Positions 1 to 10,623 of a stretch of 64,000 nt of DNA are shown piece by piece. Below the pieces are notes generated by a model, which had not been told where the DNA came from, made no database searches, and was given only the letters and a program-made list of their open reading frames with translations. Position 1 is the stretch's first letter. The number at the start of each line of letters is the position of its first letter. Source of the stretch: Cryptomeria japonica (lineage: Eukaryota > Streptophyta > Pinopsida > Cupressales > Cupressaceae); NCBI RefSeq assembly GCF_030272615.1, contig NC_081411.1, forward strand, positions 43,889,017-43,953,016, given 5' to 3'. The translations under genes were made by a program, and so were the position numbers.

Positions 1-906
1 TTCACCATTCTTTTGTTTAACATTGCAGAAATCTAGCATTGTTATCCCATTCCTTACATTGTAGGAATATTGTGAAATAAATCTATTCATGAGTTCTTCA
101 TGTTAGAATCAATGATAGTCCCAAAGACACTGAGAGGGGGGTGGGGGGGGGGGGGTGAATCAGTGTCTAACCGGTTTATAGAATATTTATACTTATTAAG
201 AAATTTGCATCTCAAAATAGTGTACCAGTAAATAAGAATTAATGCAGCAAATAAGAATAACAAAGACAACATAGAGAACACACCATAACACAAGATATTT
301 AACGAGGAAACCCAGTGTGGGAAAAACCTCGATGGGATTTGTGACCCACAATATTCACTCACTGGCCAATGAATAAATATTACTTACAATGAGGGGCCTG
401 CACATGCAAGAAGGCTAGCAGCCTAGAGCTCACTGCTCAACTACAAAATAGAAGTCTCATTGACTTACAAAATAGATTATCAAAATCCAATACAATGTAC
501 TGCTTCAAATCAACATCAAATATGCCAGGTTCAATACCGGTTTAAGCTCAGTCTATAACCAAAACCTTTGTTGTCAACTATATCACCTTATACAAAATTG
601 TCTTATACTTCTCATATATTCTCTATATAAAAAGACCTATAAGATCTCATACATATACGAGTCTTTTACAATATGCCATGTCAGCTTTTACAAGAGATAA
701 TTACATTATAAAACAATAAACAAAAGTGTATTCCATGTCAGCTTGAGTGTCGGTATGCATTGTTGTCGCTGTCAGTGAAGTGCCTGTCAGTGTATGTAGA
801 TGTATATTGCCAATGTCGGTAACTATCGGTGGTTGCCAGATGATTGCCAGTTGGTTGCCATCAATGACAACATCAACTATTCTCATAAGAGTGTAGAATG
901 CCAACA
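1..906 (-). mobile_element. Edge of a minus-strand LTR retrotransposon (LTR and adjoining sequence)
   Basis: Read on the minus strand, an LTR begins with TGTTGGCATTC at 906 and runs leftward. The start is fixed by the neighbour: the gag reading frame of the Tat element to the right is colinear with its relatives up to about 907 and then stops matching. A run of 20 bases, all G but one, lies at 136-155, followed by sequence typical of plant LTR or leader DNA. No coding domain is visible in this stretch, and the other end of the element is outside the window. Assignment to a copia SIRE-like LTR rests on recollection of similar starts and is uncertain. Confidence 0.5.
136..155. repeat. Poly-G tract
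   Basis: Twenty bases, all G except one T at 142. It lies inside the LTR-derived sequence and is prone to length error in sequencing. Confidence 0.9.
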
Positions 907-1621
907 CTTCAAAAGATTTGATTCCGAATGGTAATCTTGAAAACCATTCCATTGATTGCCCATTTAAACCCCTAGGGAAAAGACGCATCAGGTAAGTTTC
1001 GTTGTGCGCAAATTCCATACTCATAGTACAAAACTCCCTAATGTGATCCTGAGGATCAGATTTTCCATCATATTTTTCATATTTAGGGATCTCGCAATGC
1101 TGCGGAAATGGTGCCATATTCAATTTTTTATCGAAAGGATATGGGCAGATATCTTCTAATGAATACTTCTTGGAGCTTGTTCCATTTTGCATATCTTGTA
1201 TCTGTTGTTGTGGAGTTTGCATTTGTTGAGTGAGGTTTAGCAACAAATTATCCATATAGTTTCTCCTTATTTCTTCGTAAGTTCTTTTATCACTATGCTC
1301 TTTTCTTGTGTCATCCCATTCTTTTCTTGTCTTTTCATGACTTTTTTTGTTCTCATCTTCGTTATTTGGATCATTTGTGTTTTGGGTGTTACTTGCCTCC
1401 GTATCTTGTTTCAAGCTTTCTATGTTAAAGTCTTGTGGCAATTTAGCTCCTGATTTTTCCAACATCAAAAGATATTTCTCTTTTTGTTTTGCCAATAATT
1501 TTTCCATTAGTCTATCAAATTTGAACTCTTGCTCAAGGTCTCTAATGGTGTTATTGACTGCTTCTTCATCAACAGCGGTATACCCAAAAGTTTGGAATAT
1601 CGGATTATCTTCTTCCTCCAT
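907..1621 (-). pseudogene. Truncated Tat-lineage gag (N-terminal part)
   Basis: Starts at ATG 1621. Residues about 1-150 are charged and rich in Glu, Lys and Gln. From about residue 155 the chain enters a Retrotrans_gag-type capsid region, with the run DICPYPFDKKLNMAPFPQH, then YDGKSDPQDHIREF, then NETYLMRLFPRGLNGQSMEWF. The same order (NPFDKSVYMPPFPKHFE, GNPRDHIRAF, DTYLMRLFARSLTGQAMDWY) occurs in the Tat element at 41056-41874. The frame continues past 907 only as non-homologous LTR sequence, so the native gag is cut in mid-capsid. It encodes the structural protein of the virus-like particle and is non-functional here. Confidence 0.8.
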
Positions 1622-3900
1622 TTATTTTTGTTGTTTTCTAAGTTGTTCGTATTGAGCTCTAGTCCAAAGTGGCATGTGATTGTTTCAAAAAAAATTAAGT
1701 TTCCAAAGGACAACTCAATAAGTGATTATTGGTTTAGGAAGATATGCTTTGTTGATTTTACCGCTACTGTTTGTTCATTGTGATAAAGCGTCTCTTTGTT
1801 GAAAAGCACGTCCTTGCAAAATTTCTCCGTCAAACTCTATCCCGCAACCACGTAAATAGTGACGAAAACGATGTAGGAATGTCCTATGTTTTAATAAGGT
1901 CTTGCGATTGATATACAAGAATCTTATTCTTTTCTAGGTAGCTTTATAACTGGGTTTTCTTTTCTTAAGGTGATACTTAAAATTCATATAAGCATCTGAT
2001 AGTTCACAAGTTTGTTTGATTCCAATGTTGGTGCAATTCTGATTTTGATATTACCTAGGTTCAAAATAGGAAAGATATATCCAAGATAATGAACACAAGA
2101 TGAATTGATCAAGCTTCGTGATAGAGGATTTGATATATCCTGATGAGAGACTTGACAATGATGTTGATTTTTTTTGCACTTGAAAATGTTTGAATCAATA
2201 GCTTGTTGAATGTTTATGCTTATGGAAACTTTTCGGAAATGGCCTATTAGATTAGTGACCCAGTTGTTGAGCTAGTTTGAAAATGTGTGATAGTTTAGAG
2301 ACAAATCTACTCAAGAAGTGTTTTGATACTAATGTTGAAATTTTGGTTTGATGTGCTTTTTAGATGTGAAAAAGCTTTTGTGCTAACTCTTGTGGCAAAG
2401 AGTGTTAACTTATGGGATAAAAGCACCGTTTTATTGTTTGAAAGTGTTATTCTGATTATGTTTCAAGGATTCTTCTCAAATCCTTCAGCAAGTTGTTGGA
2501 TTTTCGCCCATTTTTTTAGATGATGAGTTTCTCAATTTTTTTTACCATTTTGAACATGTCATAGACATAGAAGTCACAATGTTTTTGAAAAACAAAATGC
2601 ATAAGCAAGTACAAATCCTATGGCAAGATGAGACAATAATTGTTGAATCTCACATGGGGTTTCCCCCGAGGCTACGCTATTCAAAGCGGATATTTAGATG
2701 CTTGACCCCACTGGCTCCACCCTCAGCACTCACTTCTCCAAGGTAGCCAAGCACCAGTTTCCATGAAAACTCCCCATGGAAAACTTTATATCTCTACTAA
2801 GAACCGTATGTGTGTGAGTCGCTTTAGAGGTCTGACCTCCTACGCCAACAACTAGAAGGATTTTGGCAACTAGTACAAGTGGTTTTTAGTAAAGGCTTCT
2901 GGTCATGTGGCCATACATGTGGCACTTTCATCTCTGTAAATACAGAAGGTTCCCAGCCTATAGAGGTTACGCTCCATAGGGTTTATGGGGAAACATAGTG
3001 TCGATGTGAACTTATCAGCACATGTTGCTTGTGACTTTTGTCACAAACATGATTTATTTAGAGTGGATTGGAAGGACTCGGTATTAGCCCATTTCCACTT
3101 TGGGTCGTTCCCCTCTCACTAGCCCCCTCAAGGCAACTCGGGAAAGCAGGCCCTCTAAAGGTTATACATAAAAGAAAGTAGGTCTGGTTTTCTGATCACC
3201 GTATGATAGTGAGAGCATACTTACCTACTACTTCATCAAGCATGAAAAACACAAGTCCATTTTAGCTTTTGTAAAATCTATGTGCAACTATTTTAAAGAA
3301 GTCACTAAAAAATGCAAGTTTCATGTTGTTAATTTATCCCCATTAGCTAAGCTAAATGAGCATGACATGATGTGTTACTTTCCAAATTAGAACTCTTAAT
3401 TAACTAGGTGAGGAAATGCATGAAATTTGTTTTAAAAAATAACCCTGCATATGCATGTCAGTAGTTTGAAAAATTTAAGTTCTTGGACATTCAGACCTGC
3501 AAGAAAATTTTGTCAGTTGCAAATAAAAGTGCTATCCTAACAAATGCATTGTCTTTCACCTCAAAAGCGCTAACCTAAAGGACTAAAGTGCTAACCTGAA
3601 ACACAAAAACGTTGCTCTACGAACTAAGAAGCGAGAATTCTCTAACAAAAGCATTAACCAAACTAACAAATGCACGAACCTGAAGGACAAAAGTGTTGTT
3701 CTGAAGATTAAATGCGTTGATTTACAGACAAAAATGCTAATGTAAATGACACATGTGCTAACCTGAAGGAAAAAAGCACTAACTTATCAAATAAAGGCAC
3801 TGTCAAAACTCACACAGGTGTGAATTTGTATTACAAATGCATTAAATTTGATTTTTGTGAGAATTAGATAGGATATTAAAAAGAATATGCAAGGCTTTGA
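1622..3900 (-). other. Non-coding leader of the truncated Tat element
   Basis: No credible gene. Part of it (about 2690-3240) aligns in islands with the leader of the Tat element at 44385-45015, including GATGCTTGACCCCAC, TCCCCATGG, CACTTTGGGTCGT, GCAGGCCCTCTAA and TTTCTGATCACC as read on the plus strand. The rest is AT-rich and shows nothing else. Around 3480-3800 there are loosely repeated motifs of the type 'gcactaacctgaaggac', each about 30 bases. Confidence 0.6.
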
Positions 3901-3918
3901 GCCCCACGGTGGGCGCCA
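3901..3918 (-). promoter_or_regulatory. Primer binding site, tRNA-Lys type
   Basis: Minus strand reads TGGCGCCCACCGTGGGGC, three bases inside the LTR end. Its complement, GCCCCACGGTGGGCGCCA, is the 3' end of plant tRNA-Lys(CUU) with CCA added, as remembered. It would prime minus-strand DNA synthesis. Confidence 0.85.
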
Positions 3919-3921
3919 AAA

Positions 3922-5113
3922 TGTGTCGACTTGAATTTCATCATCAGAATACTACCTGCAACATGTTAGTTTCACAAAATACAAAGGAAATGCTACAAGA
4001 AATCCAAACTCAACCAATGAAACTACATGAAATGCATATAAAATAAAAATACTATTATTACCTTCATGATTTATGTCTCATTGTGTCCTAACTCCATTGT
4101 TCTTGGTTACAGATGGTGTGCTCTCGGACAAGCATTGATAGCTTCCAAGATGGCATATGAAGAATGGACCGATAACTAATAGTTAACTGATACTATGATA
4201 TGCAATGCTAAATGACTATGCTAAAATGATTATGCTAAATGATTATGCTATTTGCTTCAAGATTAAACCTCACGGGTGCATAAGTTTTCACAAATGATTA
4301 GCTTTGAAAATTCACTTAAAGACTAATTTGAAGACTAACTCTCTCTCAACTCAAACTCTTGATTTTATAGACCTTGAGAGGATAAGATGATGTGGCCCAG
4401 ATCAATGGTTACGATCAAATCTGTAGATTTGGATGGCTGTGAGCAAAGGTGAAGGTTGAGAGAAAGGGGGAAGGAGAAGACAAGTGTCACTCATCTCACC
4501 TTGACTAGGTTGCTGACTGAGGGAATCTAGGGATGGTTGGAGAAGATTTAGGCATGAGAGGACAAGTGGACTCAAGTCCTTCCTAAGATGCAGGGATGTT
4601 AGAGATAATATAGAAGAAGGTTATGAAATATGTGTACGTACACAATATTTCATTAAATTTGGAAGTTGAAGATAAGTGGCTAATAAATGATTTATTTATT
4701 TTAATTTTGTTGAATTAATTTAGTCACATGATGGATGAGTTGGAAAAGGGAAGATGAAGTGGAGATGGAAGGTGAGTTGGAAATGAAATTAAATAATTTA
4801 GGAAATCATTTAATATTTTGAGACTATAGGATAGAAGAATAATCATTAGATATTAGATATTCGAATGATTGGAGGAGATAATTAAATATTATATATTTAA
4901 TTAATTGATCATAAGAATAATTAAATATTAGATATTTAATTAATTAGAGGAATAGGATAGATGAATTAATTAATAAAATATTTCAATTAAATTAATTAAT
5001 AAAAAGACACGAAATGAATTAAATAAATTAATCTTTTCAAATTAACTATTTAATAGAAGAATAAATATAAAATATTTATTTAATTGCTCATAGCCAATTT
5101 TTATGTGTATACA
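3922..5113 (-). repeat. 5' LTR of the truncated Tat element (about 1192 bp)
   Basis: Plus-strand ends are TGTGTCGACTTG and GTGTATACA, giving TG...CA termini on either strand. The inner end (3922) is fixed by the ACA-TTT-TGG junction to the primer site, the same layout as in the element at 8075. The outer end (5113) is chosen from the TGTATACA start and is less certain. There is only one copy in the window, so boundaries cannot be checked by pairwise comparison. Confidence 0.6.
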
Positions 5114-6158
5114 GTTTTCAAACTTATATGTTTTGTAAGTTAACTATAAAGTCTTTTTTTACAATCAATGTCGCACTATTTACAAAATCACCTTGTTTTC
5201 ATTAGGCTATAACCTCTAGACCTGATTTCTGTAAATATGCACCTTAGTTAGGAGTTGATTTCATTGCTTTAGATGTTCTTAATATTTTCATAACAACCCT
5301 TTATATATATATTGTTTATGTGTATTTCTTTTAGTATCTGTGAGATACCATAGTAGTTGACTCAATATTCATATAGCTTTGTATGTTAACTACATAAAGT
5401 TTGTTATTGCAATGAATGTGTCTTTATTTACAAAATTAACAATCAACAAAACACAACCAACAGTTAAGATTCTAAGACAAACACAATACGGTAAAGTAAG
5501 TGGCCATTACAAAACAACTACCTTATTTTCATTACGTTATAACCTATAGACTTGATTTCTTACCTATACTTTTTAAGTATCTCTGTGATACAACAGTCAC
5601 CTCAATATTGTTTTAAGAAAAGGCCAACCATTGATAATTATGCACCTTACATTAATTACGGTTTCATTTCCTATTGGTTGAGTTTAATTGTCTGTGAAGT
5701 GCATTTGTTGAATGTAATAGAGCTGGTCGAGGTGCATTATTTAGACTGCCTACAACATGTGCATTAGACCTCATTAAGGTGCACTGTTTTGACCACCTAG
5801 AAGAGGTTTCTTTCTCTAATATAACCCAATTTGTAATTTATTGAATGTAAGGGTCATCTCTAATTTTCCTGTTCTTGTAATGTTAACCAAATTTATAATT
5901 TATTAAATCAAATTCATTTATGTAATTTTCTTCTCTTTTGTTTTTCGGTCCTCATTTTCCTTTGAATTGTTTCTACTCAGCAACTTTCCGATTGATTACG
6001 TTTTACTTTGGTGGTTGTCGTGAGCAGTGAATTAGTCCTTTTTGCATTGTTCAACAATGTTTTGTTTTACTTTGGCATTGGCTGCCTTTTTCTCCTGTAT
6101 TAAGTTCTTTAACGATGTATTTTCACTTGTTGGTTCTCACAAAATAGTGAAACAATAA

Positions 6159-6527
6159 TTGAATCAAAATTTTACAATGAATAGAGGGATGCAAGAAAGA
6201 GAGGACATTAACAGTGTTGTGAGGAAGCTTTTGGAAGAGAGCAACAAGATAAAGCAGAACCTCATAAAGGTTATTGATCGGCTCGAACGTAGAATGGTCA
6301 AGAAATCAAGAACCCCTCCTCCTATTGTTGCCACTCTTGTTTCCACCATTCCCAGTATGGGCAATGATGATGATACTATTAACAAACTCAAACTCTACCC
6401 TCTTCCTATACCAAGTCTTGAACAATTAATTGATCCACTAAGTGTTTTTGAGCTAGGAGATAAGATGCTTAAGTGGAATGATAATCAATATGGATGGGTT
6501 GCATGGGTAGATACTAATTACAATTAA
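6159..6527 (+). CDS. Unrecognised 122-codon ORF, charged and coiled-coil-like N-terminus
   Basis: I do not recognise this protein. The first 50 residues are rich in Glu, Arg, Lys, Asn and Ile with coiled-coil character (REDINSVVRKLLEESNKI). Then come KSRTPPP, a Val/Thr/Ser stretch and a Leu/Pro-rich run, ending in WNDNQYGWVAWVDTNYN. There is no membrane segment and no clear domain. It might be a leftover of a transposon gene, for example an N-terminal segment of a gag or of the Helitron, or a chance ORF. It is longer than most random ORFs in this AT-rich stretch, and its composition looks protein-like. Confidence 0.25.
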   Translation: MNQNFTMNRGMQEREDINSVVRKLLEESNKIKQNLIKVIDRLERRMVKKSRTPPPIVATLVSTIPSMGNDDDTINKLKLYPLPIPSLEQLIDPLSVFELGDKMLKWNDNQYGWVAWVDTNYN

Positions 6528-8069
6528 TTACACACTATTTCATGGGTTTAGTTCTTATTTTGATTATATTTTGATATTTGAAGTAACCTTCATACTATTC
6601 ATACTCAATTCTTATATGTGCAACTCATAAATCGGTACTGTGATTTTTTGTCTTGGTGTACCTATTACAAGTAACATAAAAGAAATATCCACACACCATT
6701 GTGTTGTTTCAATTTTGCTTTGCTTTACTCTATTTTGGGTTTCCTTCTACCACATTTTGATGAACACATAAATGCATACATATGAGTACTGAAAATTACA
6801 ATGGACCATTACATTGGAAACATTAGAAATTGTGTTAAAATTACAGTAAGACAACTTTTGTATTCGGTCAAAATACCTTGCTATGAAACCTTGGATGCAA
6901 TTAACAAAGTTCTTTATTGTATTTCAAAAGCTATATCATCTGATTGAGAAACAAAAATGCCATTGATCATTGAGATTTTTGTTGAGCTATTTTAATTAGA
7001 AGCTTTTGCACTGAATTAGAAGATTAAACCATGGCTTTGTGCTGATTTTTCTATGTATTGTGATGTTATGGACACTTTACAACTATGTGATGACACACAC
7101 ATATCCCTGTTACAATATGTTGTTTTTACTGTTTAGTTTTACTAGTGTCATCATTTTGGTTTTCAAGCATTTTTTACCTTTCTATTTTGTCTATGGTTGC
7201 ACCTTTATTATATTAGTCTAATAAAAAAAATTGATTATTTATTTAAATAAGCTTTGAATGATAAGAATGTTTTATATTTGAAATATTTTTAATTTAATAC
7301 AACTATCTTAATATGTATATAAAAAAATGTTAACTCAAAGTTACAATTGGAATCTAGCAGTTCGATCAGAGATCAGATCTACTTAAAATATTGAGTATGA
7401 GTTTAGGTCTTCCTTAGAATCTTTCACTAGTCTATAACTTGTATTGACTTTTCTCAACCTTTACAGTTGACCAAGCATAAACTGTAAGTATCCATTGACA
7501 GATAGCAATTTGAGATTAAAATGAGAATGTGACCCACTTGAGTGCCCTTCATATATAAATGAGATATAGAAATCAGACGATATCTCCAGCAACGTTCTGA
7601 TACCACTCTCAATGAGTTTGTAATTAAGGCGATTATTAAAACAAATGGTTGTCTGCAAATCTGTTGTTCTTTGTTGTCCATTCCTCATTTTTTGTGCATT
7701 GTTTTTGGTGTGCAAGTTTTCAAGCCATTAAGGTTTAGTTTGGTGGTTGTCCTTGGCACAGACTTTTTGAATCCATTATCTCATTATATGTCTTCTAATA
7801 AGGAAATTTCCAACCTCGTACTAGAAATGAGGACCAAAAAACAAAAGAGAAGAAAATTATAGATTAGGATTACTCGGTTTTTAGTTGCCATCACTTTTTG
7901 TTTGCCACTTCACCAAGATTCATGCAAAGGACACACGTCACAATCCAAATACGTTTGTATACACCTAAATATATCCACAAAAATACCTATATTTCTTCTT
8001 ATATACTTTTATATAGATACATGCGTATTTATATATATTCATGTCTTAGTACAATTATATATGTATTTA

Positions 8070-8074
8070 CATAC
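8070..8074. repeat. Target-site duplication CATAC, left copy
   Basis: CATAC directly precedes the TG of the 5' LTR. The same five bases follow the CA of the 3' LTR at 19933-19937. Confidence 0.8.
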
Positions 8075-9682
8075 TGTAGCGTCATAAATTGTACGCACTT
8101 GCTGTGGTGGTACAATTTCACACCTAGTTTAGCACCCGCCTTGGTGCATTTTACATTTTGCATTGCATCTCTCCTTTAGCACTTAATTAATCAAATTAAT
8201 TAGGTCTAAGGCCCTATATCATTGTCCTCTACATCATAAAGTTGGGCCCTTTCGTTAAAGCGTGCCCTTTTCATTTTATTCCTCCAATACATCACTCAAT
8301 CAAAAACCCTAATTAAGTCCTATTTTGAGATTGGGGGCTTGGTTTCGGGGGTCAAAACATCTCGAAATCACCTGTAACTTTGGGATTCTCTCTAAAATCA
8401 TCATATCCGACGGCCCTGAAAATTTGGTGAAAAGTTGTCGGGACCGTGGCGCCCAGAGTGCACATGGTCCCAGACATTTTTCCCGAAATTTTAGGAGCAC
8501 AATCCAATCACAAAATAAAGCCTAACCCCAAGAAATTGGCGGGAAATTCAATCTCTAGGTCGGCCAAATGACGAAATTACGATCTAGGGTTTCATACATA
8601 AGAGCTCTCTTTCTTCATTTGAAAGGATCCGGAATTTTGTTTTCAGGAACCTCATATACAGCGAAAGAGAAGATCTTTGAAGACTTCAACAACATTCAAC
8701 ATCCTTCTATCAAGCATTTATCAATTTCATTCATCCATTTAGGGCTTGGAAGACATTGAAGAACAATAGGAGATTACCGACTGAAGATTGGCTTGTACTC
8801 CTCCCTTGAGGGTTGGGTATGATTTCATGTTGTTTTCATGTCTTTGCATAAGCTTCAATATATCCTTTATTCATGCTTTAGATCACTTTGCATCTTGATT
8901 TAGAGCATTTACATTATCATTTACAAGCAATTAGGGTTTACTTTCTAGGTTGCTCTAGTTTGCTTTCTTGCATTTTAGGACCTTGCACACACACTAGGTC
9001 TGCACACACAATACATTTTAGAAAACAACTTGGCTATTCATGGAAGTGGAAATCACCGAAGCGGGGGTTTGACTAAGGCAAAACCCTATATAGCCGCCCA
9101 TACCCTTTTCAGATATAAGTGCAGGTTTCGGGACTCGGACGACGCCGCAGGAGACAGATCCGGGAAAAGCAGGTCGAGACAACACTCCACATCAAATTGC
9201 AGAGCAAAAGACCTAGATAGGGGCGCTGGGCGCCCTGGTCCTCCGGACAGACAGCATTTTTTGACACTTCCAGCAGTTTTCCAGAGTGCAAAACAACAGT
9301 TTCAGGTGCAGTTTTCGGGACAGAATTAGGACAGTGGCGCCCGCGCCCCCGTCCCGAACATTTTCAATCCGATTTTGACTCCAGGTACACATTTGCATTC
9401 TTATTTCATCCTTGTATTTACAGTTGTTCATTGTTTAATCTCAATTCTGCAATCTTGTTATTCGTTTGTATATGCATTTTGGGATTAGGACTTGAACTTG
9501 TATCATTTTATCTTTCAATTTCAACGAAGGAATAGAAATCCTAATAGGTAGCCCGTGGCTCTCTCTTTCACAAGAAGAAGTAGCCAATTGTGTGATACCT
9601 CTAGGCTCTTTCGTATTCCGTAATGTGTGTCAAAAGGTAAGATTAGGGCATGTTAACCTAGTCTCGCTTTTTCCCCTACACA
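8075..9682 (+). repeat. 5' LTR (1608 bp)
   Basis: Starts TGTAGCGTCATAAATT and ends CCCCTACACA. It matches 18234-19932 along its whole length, with scattered substitutions. It holds one copy of the GGGCGCTGGGCGCCCTGG unit (about 9215-9245), where the 3' LTR holds four. Short ORFs inside it are duplicated in the other LTR and are not genes. Confidence 0.9.
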
Positions 9683-9685
9683 TTT

Positions 9686-9704
9686 TGGTGAACCCGACGT
9701 GAAT
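9686..9704 (+). promoter_or_regulatory. Primer binding site
   Basis: TGGTGAACCCGACGTGAAT lies three bases inside the 5' LTR. The Tat element at 31368-47016 has the same 17-base core just inside its own 5' LTR (minus strand, 45525-45541), although the two LTRs are unrelated. That supports its role as the tRNA-primer complement. I could not assign the tRNA from memory. Confidence 0.75.
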
Positions 9705-9843
9705 CTATCATTGCTTCCTCTTGCATTGCATTTGTTAGATCTAGATCTAGATTTAGTGTGTTTTCATTTCATTTTCATTAAAAAAAAAAAGAGTGTGTTT
9801 CTTTGCATTGTGTGTTTAAATTTCATGCAACCTTTATTTCAAA

Positions 9844-10623
9844 ATGTCAGATTTTTATTTGCAAAATGTTCATGCTTTCGATGATTATTATGAGTATAGC
9901 CAAGACGAATTAGATGAAGCTTTAGATGAGTTTTTAAACCCTAAAGATGCCAAACCTTCATTTTACCAAAAACTCATAAACCTTGTTACTATGCCATTTA
10001 GATGTGATGAGAAAGATAAGTCGAAGGGTTCCTCTCAAGGGTGCATTCCTATCAACTCTTCCACTGAATCTAGTAACATGGTTGTGTTCAATAACCCCCT
10101 CTATGAGGAGATGTATCCTTTTGAATCAAAAGACAAACCTTTTAATCGATATGATCATGCTTTGTTGGATGATGCTCTGGATGACTTTGTAGCTTTATCG
10201 AAATCTTTAAACAAGAACAAGACTTCTAAATTGGTTAACATGATAAACCTGAATGAACATAACAAACCTCTTTTTGAAGTCCAAGGTGCTTATCCTTCTC
10301 CCACCTTTCAATCACCTCTCCTTACTGTCCAAGGAGGGTATGATCATGATTCCTTTCATACTCTGAATAAACCAATCATCACTGTGCAAGGAAGAAAACC
10401 TATAAGTCCTTATAGTTATGCCAAGCAAATAACTAGAGAGAGTTATCATGCGGTTGCCCATACTTATCACACCAGAAATAATAGGCAACCTAATCCTCCT
10501 CCTATTATTCCAGTTTCTCTGCCTAATCCTCAACCAATTCTTCCACAAGCTCCTCGTATTTCAAAAATTATGGGTAAGGAATATGATCTCATAGAACAAC
10601 TTAAAGCTACCCTGAACCTATGA
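9844..10623 (+). CDS. ORF1 of the PMD-carrying Tat element, remnant polyprotein N-terminus without capsid or protease
   Basis: 259 codons starting at the first ATG after the primer site. The N-terminus is acidic (YYEYSQDELDEALDEFL), followed by three repeats around VQG (EVQGAYPSP, TVQGGYDHD, TVQGRKP). The C-terminus has the run EYDLIEQLKATLNL, which corresponds to QYNLLDHLGKTPAQISILEL just upstream of the protease in the Tat element at 37543-40821. The part that should follow (protease) is absent: the ORF stops and pol starts 4 bases back (ATGA at 10620-10623). I see no Retrotrans_gag domain, no CCHC knuckle and no D-S/T-G motif, so it is not a normal gag. Confidence 0.6.
   Translation: MSDFYLQNVHAFDDYYEYSQDELDEALDEFLNPKDAKPSFYQKLINLVTMPFRCDEKDKSKGSSQGCIPINSSTESSNMVVFNNPLYEEMYPFESKDKPFNRYDHALLDDALDDFVALSKSLNKNKTSKLVNMINLNEHNKPLFEVQGAYPSPTFQSPLLTVQGGYDHDSFHTLNKPIITVQGRKPISPYSYAKQITRESYHAVAHTYHTRNNRQPNPPPIIPVSLPNPQPILPQAPRISKIMGKEYDLIEQLKATLNL

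Larger units (their letters stand above)
907..5113 (-). mobile_element. Truncated Tat-type Ty3/gypsy retrotransposon, 5' part
   Basis: On the minus strand the order is 5' LTR (5113 to 3922), primer binding site (3918 to 3901), about 2.3 kb of non-coding leader, then the start of gag (1621 to 907). The element is cut at 906/907 by another LTR element, so its pol and 3' LTR are not in the window. The gag resembles that of the Tat element at 31368-47016, and their leaders share a conserved block (here 2690-3240). No target duplication can be tested because one end is missing. Confidence 0.75.
5114..8074. other. AT-rich spacer with diverged tandem duplications
   Basis: Mostly AT-rich sequence. 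Two diverged copies of a segment lie at about 5160-5380 and 5415-5620: 'cattaggctataacctctagacctgatttct' recurs as 'cattacgttataacctatagacttgatttct', and a 'tatctgtgagatacca' block recurs downstream. One small ORF is listed separately. The last 200 bases before 8074 are TA-rich and microsatellite-like, and the same type of sequence resumes at 19933, on the far side of the inserted element. Confidence 0.5.

Noticed and set aside
3901..3918. Exact 3' end of a tRNA-Lys sequence on the plus strand
   Set aside because: Only the last 18 bases match and it lies three bases inside an LTR; it is the primer binding site, not a tRNA gene.
5552..5767. 71-codon ORF
   Set aside because: Lies in a diverged tandem duplication and is not preserved in the other copy; no motif.
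7039..7221. 60-codon hydrophobic ORF
   Set aside because: T-rich DNA always yields such strings; no start context, signal or neighbour supports a gene.
8309..9431. Several ORFs of 60-99 codons in the LTR, repeated at 18484-19741
   Set aside because: They recur because the LTRs are copies, overlap in different frames and show no protein family; LTR sequence explains them.
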